14,297 nucleotides of DNA from Clostridiales bacterium (GTDB lineage: Bacteria > Bacillota_A > Clostridia > Oscillospirales > Oscillospiraceae). The notes below the pieces were generated by a model, which had not been told where the DNA came from, did no database searches, and saw nothing but the letters and a program-made list of their open reading frames with translations. The stretch is taken from positions 1-14,297 of the forward strand of contig JALFGI010000129.1 of the NCBI GenBank assembly GCA_022777455.1, read 5' to 3'. This document shows positions 6,153 to 13,041 of the stretch, one piece after another (position 1 is the stretch's first letter; each line of letters begins with the position of its first letter). A program made the position numbers and the translations under genes.

Positions 6153-8057
6153 TTAGATGCCCAGGGCGGCACGCTTGGCTTCGATGCACTCGATCATCTT
6201 GTCGCCCAGCTTATCGATGTCGGTCTCCACCACGAACCGGGCCTCCACCCAGTCCTTCACGCCGTGCTCACCCTGGAGCAGGTCGGTGACTTCGCTGGAG
6301 CCCTTGGAGTAGGGATCGACACCCAGGAAGGTCTCGATGCCGGTAGCAACCACGTAGTTGCCGATGGACACAGCCTTCTCGGACATCCATTCGGGGGCGC
6401 AGCCCACCACGGGAACCTGGGAGATGTTGATGCCCCAGTCCTTGGCAATGTCGGCGGCCAGGATCATCATACGGGAGATATCCACGCAGGAGCCCATGTG
6501 CAGGACAGGAGGAATGCCAGCCAGCTCGCAGACCCGCTTCAGACCGGCGCCGCAGTATTCCTTAGCCTGTTCGGGATCCATCAGGCCGGACTTGGCGGCA
6601 GCCTGGGCGGCGCAGCCGGTGGTGATGACGATGATGTCGTTTTCCAGCATCTTCTTCATCAGTCCGATGTGGGCGGTGTCGGGACGGACCTTGGGGTTGT
6701 TGCAGCCGACCATAGCCACAGCGCCCCGGATGACGCCGGAATGGACACACTCGACCAGGGGCTTGGTGGTGCCGAACTCATCCACCTGGGAGTTGGCAAC
6801 GCCGTCCAGAACCTTCTTGATGGCCTCCACAGAGTAGCCAACACGGGCGTTCTGCTTCAGCGTGGGGATGTTCACCAGGCTCTGGTCACGGTTCTTGAAG
6901 TTCTCAATGGCCATCTTCACGAGTGCCTTGGCGTTCTCGCCGGCGGTGGCGGAGGAGAAGCGGATAAACTCGGAATCGGGAATCCGGGCGATGGGAGAGG
7001 TGGTGATGAACTTGGTATGGAAGCACTTGCTCAGGGGGCCCAGAGCGGGGAAGATGCACTGCACGTCCACCACGATGGCTTCGCAGGCGCCGGTGAGCAC
7101 CACGTTCTCCTGGTTCAGGTAGTTGCCGGCCATGGGGATGCCGTGACGCATGGCAACCTCGTTGCTGGTGCAGCAGACACCGGAAATGGTAATGCCCTTG
7201 GCACCCATGCTCTTGGCGTAGGCGATCATCTCGGGGTCATTGGCCCAGTAGACGATCATTTCAGAGAGGCTGGGGTCATGGCCGTGGACCACGATGTTCA
7301 CGTTGTCCTTCTCCATGACGCCGATGTTGGCGGTGGTATCCACAGGCTTGGGGGTACCGAAGAGCACGTCGGAGAACTCGGTGCCCATCATGGAGCCGCC
7401 CCAGCCGTCGGACAGACCAGCCCGCAGGGACTGACGGATCAGGGCTTCGGGCAGAGAGGAGCAGCCCATATGGGTCATGTGCATGGACTGGGAGACCTCC
7501 CGGTCGATGGCACGAGGTTCGATTTCGGCGTCGTGCCACAGCTTCTGGGTGTGCTCGGGTGCCCGCTTCAGGAAGCGCTGGGTGCCGAAGGGCTTGCCGT
7601 ATTCCAGCAGGGCGATTTCCGCGACCTCATGGGCCAGGTCGAAGATGTCCTTGCCCTCGGTCTCGATGCCCCATTCCTTGGCGATGCGGATGAGCTTCTC
7701 GGGATCCTTAACGGTGTAGTTGCCGCCTTCCTTGGTCTGGTACAGGGTGTGACAGATTTCACGGCCGTGGTCGGAGTGCGTGGCAGCGCCGCCGGCGGTG
7801 AAGCGCAGGTAGTTACGGCCAACGATGCCATGAACGTCGCAGCCGCAGATGCCACGGGGTGCCTTGGGGGTGATACGGCAGGGGCCCATGGAGCAGATAC
7901 GGCAGCAGGTGCCTGCTTCGCCGAAGCCGCAGTGGGGAGTCTGGTTCTTGACACGCTGCTGCCAGGAATCAGCGCCAACCTTCTTGCCGGTTTCCAGCAG
8001 AGCATTGGTGGCAGCCTCCATCTCCTCGACAGTGGTCAGATATGCCCAATCCTTCAA
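6153..8057 (-). CDS. cooS: Anaerobic Ni-Fe-S carbon monoxide dehydrogenase catalytic subunit
   Basis: A 634-residue CooS/AcsA-type CO dehydrogenase that interconverts CO and CO2 with ferredoxin-type electron partners. With AcsB it would supply CO for acetyl-CoA synthesis. The N-terminus carries the D- and B-cluster cysteines (43, 51, 52, 55, 60, 71). The C-cluster set is present: HGHDP at 258-262, GVCCTSNE at 293-300, Cys334, GCNN at 451-454, GCAAQA at 481-486 and GSCVD at 522-526. The length fits CooS (about 640) and is a little short of Moorella AcsA. The start is TTG at 8055-8057, fixed by AGGAGG eight bases upstream. It is the first gene of the operon. Whether to call it CooS or AcsA is a matter of naming; the neighbouring acsB favours an AcsA role. 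Confidence 0.96.
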   Translation of the reverse strand: MKDWAYLTTVEEMEAATNALLETGKKVGADSWQQRVKNQTPHCGFGEAGTCCRICSMGPCRITPKAPRGICGCDVHGIVGRNYLRFTAGGAATHSDHGREICHTLYQTKEGGNYTVKDPEKLIRIAKEWGIETEGKDIFDLAHEVAEIALLEYGKPFGTQRFLKRAPEHTQKLWHDAEIEPRAIDREVSQSMHMTHMGCSSLPEALIRQSLRAGLSDGWGGSMMGTEFSDVLFGTPKPVDTTANIGVMEKDNVNIVVHGHDPSLSEMIVYWANDPEMIAYAKSMGAKGITISGVCCTSNEVAMRHGIPMAGNYLNQENVVLTGACEAIVVDVQCIFPALGPLSKCFHTKFITTSPIARIPDSEFIRFSSATAGENAKALVKMAIENFKNRDQSLVNIPTLKQNARVGYSVEAIKKVLDGVANSQVDEFGTTKPLVECVHSGVIRGAVAMVGCNNPKVRPDTAHIGLMKKMLENDIIVITTGCAAQAAAKSGLMDPEQAKEYCGAGLKRVCELAGIPPVLHMGSCVDISRMMILAADIAKDWGINISQVPVVGCAPEWMSEKAVSIGNYVVATGIETFLGVDPYSKGSSEVTDLLQGEHGVKDWVEARFVVETDIDKLGDKMIECIEAKRAALGI

Positions 8058-8065
8058 AGTGATTT

Positions 8066-8071
8066 CCTCCT
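8066..8071 (-). promoter_or_regulatory. Ribosome site fixing the TTG start of cooS
   Basis: AGGAGG on the minus strand stands eight bases before the TTG at 8055-8057. No ATG or GTG lies in frame at a suitable distance. Confidence 0.8.
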
Positions 8072-8096
8072 AAAAAAGATATTCAAATGAAAAGCC

Positions 8097-8129
8097 CGAT
8101 ACATAAGGACAGTGATCCACAATGTATCG
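8097..8129 (-). promoter_or_regulatory. Dyad at the cooS transcript start
   Basis: CGATACAT (8097-8104) and ATGTATCG (8122-8129) are perfect 8-base inverted arms with 17 bases between them and a further inner GGA/TCC pairing. The dyad begins at the predicted start of the proximal cooS transcript, so it could be a repressor or activator site, or a hairpin at the 5' end of the mRNA. Confidence 0.4.
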
Positions 8130-8134
8130 ATAAT

Positions 8135-8163
8135 ATTGTACTAATTTCTAAATCGATTGTCAA
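8135..8163 (-). promoter_or_regulatory. Proximal cooS operon promoter
   Basis: On the minus strand TTGACA (8158-8163), a 17-base spacer and TACAAT (8135-8140). Transcription would start near 8128 and give a leader of about 70 bases to the TTG start. Confidence 0.75.
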
Positions 8164-8225
8164 TTGTCACTTTGGCAAGAAAACGCCCGATATTTCCATC
8201 CCCCAGGGGGGGATTTTTGTGACAT
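8160..8225 (-). CDS. Possible 21-aa leader peptide upstream of cooS
   Basis: An ATG at 8223-8225 has GGGAGG nine bases upstream and runs 21 codons to a TGA that overlaps the -35 box of the proximal cooS promoter. It would be made only from the distal promoter at 8259-8288. The composition (Ser, Pro, Gly, one Cys, one Trp) gives no hint of function. It is weakly supported because such short frames arise by chance. Confidence 0.2.
   Translation of the reverse strand: MSQKSPPGGWKYRAFSCQSDN
8198..8218 (+). terminator. Terminator-like hairpin in the cooS upstream region
   Basis: ATCCCCC (8198-8204) and GGGGGAT (8208-8214) form a 7 bp stem with a 3-base loop, followed on the plus strand by TTTTT. 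No plus-strand gene precedes it. It could stop antisense transcripts coming from the cooS side, or act as a structural element in the distal cooS leader on the other strand. Confidence 0.4.
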
Positions 8226-8258
8226 ATGTATTTTCCTCCCGGGGGCAATTGTGAATCC

Positions 8259-8288
8259 ACTGTAAAACTTTCTGCCGCCTCTTGTCAA
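8259..8288 (-). promoter_or_regulatory. Possible distal cooS promoter
   Basis: On the minus strand TTGACA (8283-8288), an 18-base spacer and TACAGT (8259-8264). Its -35 box overlaps that of the divergent lipid-kinase promoter by five bases, so the two should compete for polymerase. It would yield a leader of about 190 bases before cooS. Confidence 0.4.
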
Positions 8289-8309
8289 TCGTCAAAATCC
8301 TGATATAAT
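8282..8309 (+). promoter_or_regulatory. Promoter of the lipid kinase-NUDIX operon
   Basis: TTGTCA (8282-8287), a 16-base spacer and TATAAT (8304-8309). Transcription from about 8316 leaves a 35-base leader with a GAGGT ribosome site before the ATG at 8351. Confidence 0.7.
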
Positions 8310-8350
8310 AATCCTACTGTTTTAAATAAGCTTTCATTGAGGTAATCATC

Positions 8351-9253
8351 ATGAAAAAAATGCTTTTCATCATGAATCCCTATTCCGGCAAGCGCCGGGC
8401 CAACAAGTGTCTGGTGGAGATTCTGGAACTGTTCAATCAGGCGGGCTACCTGGTCACCGTGCACATGACCGCCGGCCAGAGAGATGCCACTGAAGTGGCC
8501 AGGCAGCTGGGGGCGGATATGGACATTGTGGTCTGCTGCGGCGGTGACGGCACCTTCAACGAGACGGTGGCAGGCCTGCAGATGGCCGGGACCGACGTGC
8601 CCGTGGGCTATATCCCCGCCGGCTCCACCAACGATTTTGCCGCCAGCCTGAAAATCCCCACAGAGCCGCTGGAGGCCGCTCAGGAAATTGTGGACGGAAG
8701 TCCGGTATACTACGACGCAGGCAGCTTCAACGGGAGATTTTTCTCCTATGTGGCTTCCTTCGGCGCCTTTACCCGCACCAGCTACACCACCCCCCAGTCC
8801 ATTAAAAACGCTTTGGGCCACACTGCCTATGTGCTCAGCGGCATTTCGGAGCTGTCCCAGATTCGCAACGAGCACGTAAAATTTGAAATTGACGGAGAAG
8901 TCATTGAGGATGATTTCCTGTTTGGCGCCATCTGCAATTCCACCAGCGTGGGCGGCATCCTCACCCTGGACCCCAGCCAGGTGGACATGGCCGACGGCAA
9001 GCTGGAGGTACTGCTGGTGCGCTCCCCCAAGAGCCTTTTGGAGCTGACGGACTGCATCGCTGCGGTACAGAGCCAGCAGTACAACAATTGTGAAATGATC
9101 ACCTTCCGCTCCGGCAGCGAAATCAAAATCACCGCCGACCCGGAGATGACCTGGACTCTGGACGGAGAACGGGAGGACGGCCACCGGGAAATCACCGTCA
9201 CCAACAACCACCTGGCCTACCGTCTGGTGAAGACGAGGGACGATGATGCATAA
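8351..9253 (+). CDS. YegS/BmrU-type lipid kinase (diacylglycerol kinase catalytic domain)
   Basis: A 300-residue member of the diacylglycerol/sphingosine kinase-like family, expected to phosphorylate a membrane lipid such as diacylglycerol with ATP at the inner face of the membrane, recycling it to phosphatidate. Visible motifs are NPYSGK (9-14), the nucleotide-binding GGDGT (64-68) and IPAGSTNDFA (88-97). The rest is the usual beta-sandwich half ending at LAYRLV. The length matches the family (about 300). The start at 8351 has a GAGGT site upstream. Its end overlaps the start of the NUDIX gene by 11 bases, so the two are translationally coupled. The exact lipid substrate cannot be told from the sequence. 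Confidence 0.92.
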   Translation: MKKMLFIMNPYSGKRRANKCLVEILELFNQAGYLVTVHMTAGQRDATEVARQLGADMDIVVCCGGDGTFNETVAGLQMAGTDVPVGYIPAGSTNDFAASLKIPTEPLEAAQEIVDGSPVYYDAGSFNGRFFSYVASFGAFTRTSYTTPQSIKNALGHTAYVLSGISELSQIRNEHVKFEIDGEVIEDDFLFGAICNSTSVGGILTLDPSQVDMADGKLEVLLVRSPKSLLELTDCIAAVQSQQYNNCEMITFRSGSEIKITADPEMTWTLDGEREDGHREITVTNNHLAYRLVKTRDDDA

Positions 9254-9713
9254 TTCCACCCTTTGCTATGTACTCCGGGGAGGAGAAGTACTGATGCTCC
9301 ACCGGGTCAAAAAGAAGAACGACATCAACAAAGACAAATGGATCGGCATCGGCGGCAAATTCGAGGCAGAGGAATCCCCGGACGAATGCCTGCTGCGGGA
9401 AGCCAAAGAAGAAACCGGCCTGACCCTCACCTCCTGGCGCTGCCGGGGCGTGGTGACCTTTCTGAACGAGGGCGGCGAGGGGGAATACATGTACCTGTTC
9501 ACCGCCGATGGTTTTGAAGGGGAGCTGACGGATTGCGACGAGGGCGACCTGCAGTGGGTCAGCCGGGAATTCGTCTCCGAGCTTCCCGCCTGGGAGGGGG
9601 ACAAAATTTTCCTGGACCTGCTGTGGCAGGACGCCCCCTTCTTCCTGCTCACCCTCCGCTACCGGAATGAGAAACTGGTGGAAGCCGTGCTGAACGGAGA
9701 GAAAATCAAATAA
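9243..9713 (+). CDS. NUDIX hydrolase (MutT/8-oxo-dGTP diphosphatase-like)
   Basis: A 156-residue NUDIX hydrolase. The complete NUDIX box G-x5-E-x7-REAKEETGL lies at 38-60 and provides the divalent-metal site that cleaves nucleoside diphosphates linked to another moiety. The opening beta strand (CYVLRGGEVLMLHRVKK) and the W-I-G-I-G-G-K-F segment are typical of MutT-type clostridial 8-oxo-dGTP diphosphatases, so a role in clearing oxidised nucleotides is plausible but not proven. The start is ATG at 9243 with AGGG just upstream; the ATG at 9246 is an equal alternative. It overlaps the lipid kinase by 11 bases. A repeat element begins 3 bases after its stop. Confidence 0.9.
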   Translation: MMHNSTLCYVLRGGEVLMLHRVKKKNDINKDKWIGIGGKFEAEESPDECLLREAKEETGLTLTSWRCRGVVTFLNEGGEGEYMYLFTADGFEGELTDCDEGDLQWVSREFVSELPAWEGDKIFLDLLWQDAPFFLLTLRYRNEKLVEAVLNGEKIK

Positions 9714-9715
9714 TC

Positions 9716-9934
9716 AGACAAATTGTAACTTATCGCACTGGCGCGGCAGCGCCCTTGGCTCTCCCTTTGGGAGAGCTGTCAGCCGAACAGGCTGACTGAG
9801 AGGGTATCGCAGTAAGATAATAGCACTCGAAAAAACCATGCAGCCCTCTCAGTCTGCCCCTATGGGGCAGCCAGCTCCCCCATAGGGGGAGCCAAGGGGT
9901 GCGTCGGTCCCGGCCCGCCAAATTACAATTTGTC
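9716..9934. repeat. MITE-like element, CTCTCCC core type
   Basis: The ends are AGACAAATTGTAACTT (9716-9731) and the inverted AAATTACAATTTGTC (9920-9934), nearly identical to the ends of the element at 1987-2293. The core is different: a GCTCTCCC/GGGAGAGC hairpin, a CAGCC/GGCTG hairpin, the tag CTGACTGAGAGGG, then an inverted counterpart ending in CAGCTCCCCC and its hairpin. The same core is present at 14156-14297. The insertion lies only 3 bases after the NUDIX stop, between that gene and the shared terminator. Confidence 0.8.
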
Positions 9935-9961
9935 GTATTGCAAACCACTACATCTTTCAGC

Positions 9962-10006
9962 AAAAAGCGCACCCTTGTCCGTGATTTTGGGCAAGGGTGC
10001 GTTTTT
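9962..10006. terminator. Bidirectional terminator between NUDIX and the histidine kinase
   Basis: CGCACCCTTG (9968-9977) and CAAGGGTGCG (9992-10001) form a perfect 10 bp stem with a 14-base loop. TTTTT follows on the plus strand (10002-10006) and on the minus strand (complement of 9962-9966). It serves the convergent ends of both operons, and the U-run overlaps the kinase stop codon. Confidence 0.85.
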
Positions 10007-12266
10007 ATTCCGCTTTGGGGAACACCAGGGTCACCTTGAACAGGTCGCCGTCCACCAGCAACTGAAGCTGGCCTTTTTGCAGCTCCATCAGGCTTTTGGC
10101 AATGTTCAGACCCAGGCCGCTGCCTTCGGTATTCCGGGAGGAATCTCCCCGGACGAAGCGCTCCATCAGCTCCTCGGCGCTGATGTTCAGCTGAGCCCCG
10201 GAGATGTTCTTGAAGGAGATCACCGCCTTATCCTCCACAGCGCTCACATCTACATACAGCCGGGTACCAGGCAGAGCGTACTTCACCGCGTTGCTCAGCA
10301 CATTGCTCATGGCCCGCCACAGCAGCCGTCCGTCGGCCAGCAGGTACACATTTTCCTCGCTCTGGCGAAACACCGGGGTGAGTCCCGCGGCGGTGAGCTT
10401 GTCGGCAAACTCTCCCAGGGCCTGGTTCACCGCCTCCACCGCGTCGATTTTTCCGATCTCCACCTGGATGTTACCGGTGGAGGCCTTGCTCATTTCCATC
10501 AGATCCTCAATGAGCTTTTTCATCCTTTGGGACTGGCGGGACAGCACCTCCAGATAGGTTTTCTCCTGCTCCGGGGTGTGGGGCTTTTCCAGCAGATCCA
10601 CATAGTTGATGATGGAGGTCAGGGGTGTTTTGATGTCGTGGGACACATTGGTAATCAGTTCGGTTTTCATCCGCTCGGATTTCAGCTGCTTCTGGGCCGC
10701 CACCATGGCCACATCCGCCAGACCATTCAGTTCTCCGGCAAACTCCCGGAAGGAGCCGATGAGATACTTGTCATCCACCTTGGATTCCAGGTCACCGCCC
10801 CGCATATGCTTGACCCCTTCCAGCAGGGCGCCGAAGCAGTTGGCCCCATACAGGACGATGGCCAGAGCGGCGCAGCACCAGAGGGCCATCATGCCCTCCA
10901 TGCGCTCCGCCACCGCCACCAGCAACCAAAGCACCAGCACCATGCCAATGAGCAGCCACTGCCAGATCAGGGGCAGCCGGGAGAACATCCGCTCACTGGC
11001 CCGTCCGAACCGGACCAGCACCCCTTTCAGCCAGACAAAAACCCTTTTGAGCATTTCGAAGCACAGCAGGGTCAGGGATGAGGCAACCTTCCACGCATCT
11101 TTTGCAAGCCGCTTTCCCTGCTTCCACATCCAGGGCAAAGCTTCCGTAAACACCCGACGTGCCAAGCCCCAGATGGTGACAGCCAGGGCGGCAACAAATT
11201 TCCACAGGCCCAATACCAGGCCCTTGCCCTTCCGCCACAGCTTGGGAACCACCAGCAGGCACACCGCCCAGCCCTTTTTCACCAGCCACAGGCACAGCTT
11301 CACGCAGCGGCCGGTGACGGAATTCCAGAACCAGTGCCCCCCCTTCATCTTCACCTGAGCGGCGAAGGCAAAGCAGAAGCTCACAAAGGCCAGGCAGCAC
11401 ACAAAGCCCATCAGGCTGCCCAGCCAAAGAAGGTTGGGGATGCTTTGATGCTCGAGCCCCGGGCCCAGCTCGTCCAGAATCTCGACGCAGAGCACCAGCA
11501 GCAAGAGCACCCCACCGGCGTACAAATCCAATGGCAGGGCGTTCAGTCCCCCGGCTCTGATCTCCTCCGTCCCCTTCCGGCATCCGGCGGCGGCACAGAG
11601 GTAGACGGCGCAGGCGGCAAACACCAGCAGCCCCCCAATCAGGGCGGCGAACAGGATGCCTGTGCAGCGGCTCATCTCCCCCAGGAAAGCTTCCAACTGA
11701 CTCGGCTGAATGGCTCCGGGAGCCAGGGACAGTTTCACCGTAATGGGCGTTTCCAGCGTTTTCTCTCGGGCGGTGTAGCTGACGCCGCCGTGGGTATCGT
11801 CTCCATAATACCGATAATGGAAAACGCCCCCTTCTTTCAGCAATGCTTCATCATACCCCAGTGCCAAGAACTCCTCGTATTCCAGGTTTTGGAAGGTGTA
11901 TTCCAGCTCCTGTTCCGCATCCGCAATGTTTCCGGAGGAATAAAGGGGCTTTCTCTTTTCATCCAGGATGGTGTAGGCATAGCCGTCCTCGTCCAGCCAA
12001 TTCCACAGCGTCACATCCCGGAGAATCTCTGCCGCATCCTCCGGCATCCCGCCATATTCCACGCTGGCCCAGTTGGAGGCCAGCTGCTCCGCCTGACGGG
12101 GAAGCATCAAATCCGTGGTTTCCGCCACCGCTTCCTCATAGGTTTGCTCTCCCAGCAAATCCTCGTGTGCCAGGACGAACAGCCCCAGTCCCCCGCCCAC
12201 CGCAACCAGCAGGGCGGCCGCGCAGAGGGCCACAGCAATGAATTTCAGCCATAACGCATGTCTCAT
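10005..12266 (-). CDS. Large multi-pass membrane sensor histidine kinase
   Basis: A 753-residue sensor kinase that pairs with the response regulator just upstream. A first membrane segment (about 8-32) and a second near 203-228 enclose an extracellular sensing region of about 170 residues. Further hydrophobic segments lie near 248-266, 278-303, 433-453 and 459-480. Between 310 and 425 is an unusual Trp/Lys-rich stretch. A HAMP-like linker (480-530) leads to HisKA with the phospho-acceptor His543 in NVSHDIKTPLTSI, then the ATPase domain with the N box near 655-662, ERFVRGD (702-708) and GSGLGL (715-720). The usual D-x-G-x-G box is replaced by NISGAQ, a variant I believe occurs in clostridial kinases. 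The start ATG overlaps the regulator stop as ATGA. The signal sensed is unknown. Confidence 0.92.
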   Translation of the reverse strand: MRHALWLKFIAVALCAAALLVAVGGGLGLFVLAHEDLLGEQTYEEAVAETTDLMLPRQAEQLASNWASVEYGGMPEDAAEILRDVTLWNWLDEDGYAYTILDEKRKPLYSSGNIADAEQELEYTFQNLEYEEFLALGYDEALLKEGGVFHYRYYGDDTHGGVSYTAREKTLETPITVKLSLAPGAIQPSQLEAFLGEMSRCTGILFAALIGGLLVFAACAVYLCAAAGCRKGTEEIRAGGLNALPLDLYAGGVLLLLVLCVEILDELGPGLEHQSIPNLLWLGSLMGFVCCLAFVSFCFAFAAQVKMKGGHWFWNSVTGRCVKLCLWLVKKGWAVCLLVVPKLWRKGKGLVLGLWKFVAALAVTIWGLARRVFTEALPWMWKQGKRLAKDAWKVASSLTLLCFEMLKRVFVWLKGVLVRFGRASERMFSRLPLIWQWLLIGMVLVLWLLVAVAERMEGMMALWCCAALAIVLYGANCFGALLEGVKHMRGGDLESKVDDKYLIGSFREFAGELNGLADVAMVAAQKQLKSERMKTELITNVSHDIKTPLTSIINYVDLLEKPHTPEQEKTYLEVLSRQSQRMKKLIEDLMEMSKASTGNIQVEIGKIDAVEAVNQALGEFADKLTAAGLTPVFRQSEENVYLLADGRLLWRAMSNVLSNAVKYALPGTRLYVDVSAVEDKAVISFKNISGAQLNISAEELMERFVRGDSSRNTEGSGLGLNIAKSLMELQKGQLQLLVDGDLFKVTLVFPKAE

Positions 12267-12955
12267 GGCTTGGCCTCCATCTTATAGCCCTGGCCCCACA
12301 TGACCTTAATGTAGCGGGGTTCCGAAGGATTGATCTCGATTTTCTCCCGCAGATGGCGGATGTGGACGGCCACCGCGCCCTCGCTGCCCAAGGCCACCTC
12401 CTGCCACACGGATTCATAGAGCACCTTGGTGGAGAATACCTTGCCGGGGCTGGACATGAGCAGCTTCAGAATGGCGTACTCCGTGGGGGTCAGGTTCACC
12501 GGCTCCCCCTCCACGGTAACCACCTTGGTGCGGTCATCCAGCACGATGCCCCCCAGGGTCAGGGTATCGGCGTCCTCCGTCCGGCTGCCCAGACTGGAAA
12601 ATCTTCTCAGCTGGCTTTTCACCCGGGCCAGCACCTCCACCGGGGCGAAGGGCTTGGTGATGTAGTCGTCCGCGCCCACGTTGAGGCCCAGCACCTTGTC
12701 CTCGGTTTCACTCTTGGCGGTGAGCAGGATGATGGGAGCGTTGGAAAACTCCCGGATTTTGGAGGTGGCGGTAATCCCGTCCATGCCGGGCATCATGATA
12801 TCCAGCAAAAACAGATGAATATCATTCTCCCGGGCAATCTTTACCGCATCCAGGCCGTTGTAGGCCTCAAACAGCTTGTACCCCTCCGGGGCAAGATAAA
12901 TTTTCAGCGCGTTCACAATGTCCGGCTGATCGTCGCAAATCAGAATATTGTACAT
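12263..12955 (-). CDS. OmpR/PhoB-family response regulator
   Basis: A 230-residue DNA-binding response regulator. The receiver domain (1-115) shows acidic residues Asp8 and Asp9, the phospho-acceptor Asp52 in LLDIMMPGMDG, Thr79 and Lys101. The winged-helix domain (about 130-228) has the typical LTPTEYAILKLL, VHIRHLREKIE and KVMWGQGYK segments. The start at 12955 has a GAGGGAGGGG site a few bases upstream. It is the first gene of the operon and its stop overlaps the kinase start by four bases, so the pair is translationally coupled. The upstream region holds spaced TTAAG motifs that could be its own binding site. Confidence 0.95.
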   Translation of the reverse strand: MYNILICDDQPDIVNALKIYLAPEGYKLFEAYNGLDAVKIARENDIHLFLLDIMMPGMDGITATSKIREFSNAPIILLTAKSETEDKVLGLNVGADDYITKPFAPVEVLARVKSQLRRFSSLGSRTEDADTLTLGGIVLDDRTKVVTVEGEPVNLTPTEYAILKLLMSSPGKVFSTKVLYESVWQEVALGSEGAVAVHIRHLREKIEINPSEPRYIKVMWGQGYKMEAKP

Positions 12956-12985
12956 TCTTTCCCCTCCCTCTCAAATGATGGTATC

Positions 12986-13041
12986 AGTATACCACCCAAA
13001 ATGTTAAGAAGATAGTGGCGGAATTCTTAAAATCTCCTTAA
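12986..13041 (-). promoter_or_regulatory. Control region of the two-component operon
   Basis: On the minus strand a TATACT box (12986-12991) lies in the small dyad GGTAT-n4-ATACC (12980-12993), without a good -35 at the right distance. Upstream, TTAAG occurs at 13026-13030 and 13037-13041, exactly 11 bases apart, and once inverted at 13004-13008. OmpR-family regulators commonly bind direct repeats about 11 bases apart, and a weak -35 is usual for activated promoters, so this may be an autoregulatory site. Confidence 0.4.

Noticed and set aside
6093..8090. 665-codon plus-strand open frame opposite cooS
   Set aside because: It has the same kind of Gly/His-rich antisense composition; the opposite strand carries all the CO dehydrogenase motifs.
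8097..8225. CooA, Rex or FNR operator upstream of cooS
   Set aside because: The dyads here do not match the remembered consensus sites closely enough (TGTCA-n6-CGACA, TTGTGA-n6-TCACAA, TTGAT-n4-ATCAA).
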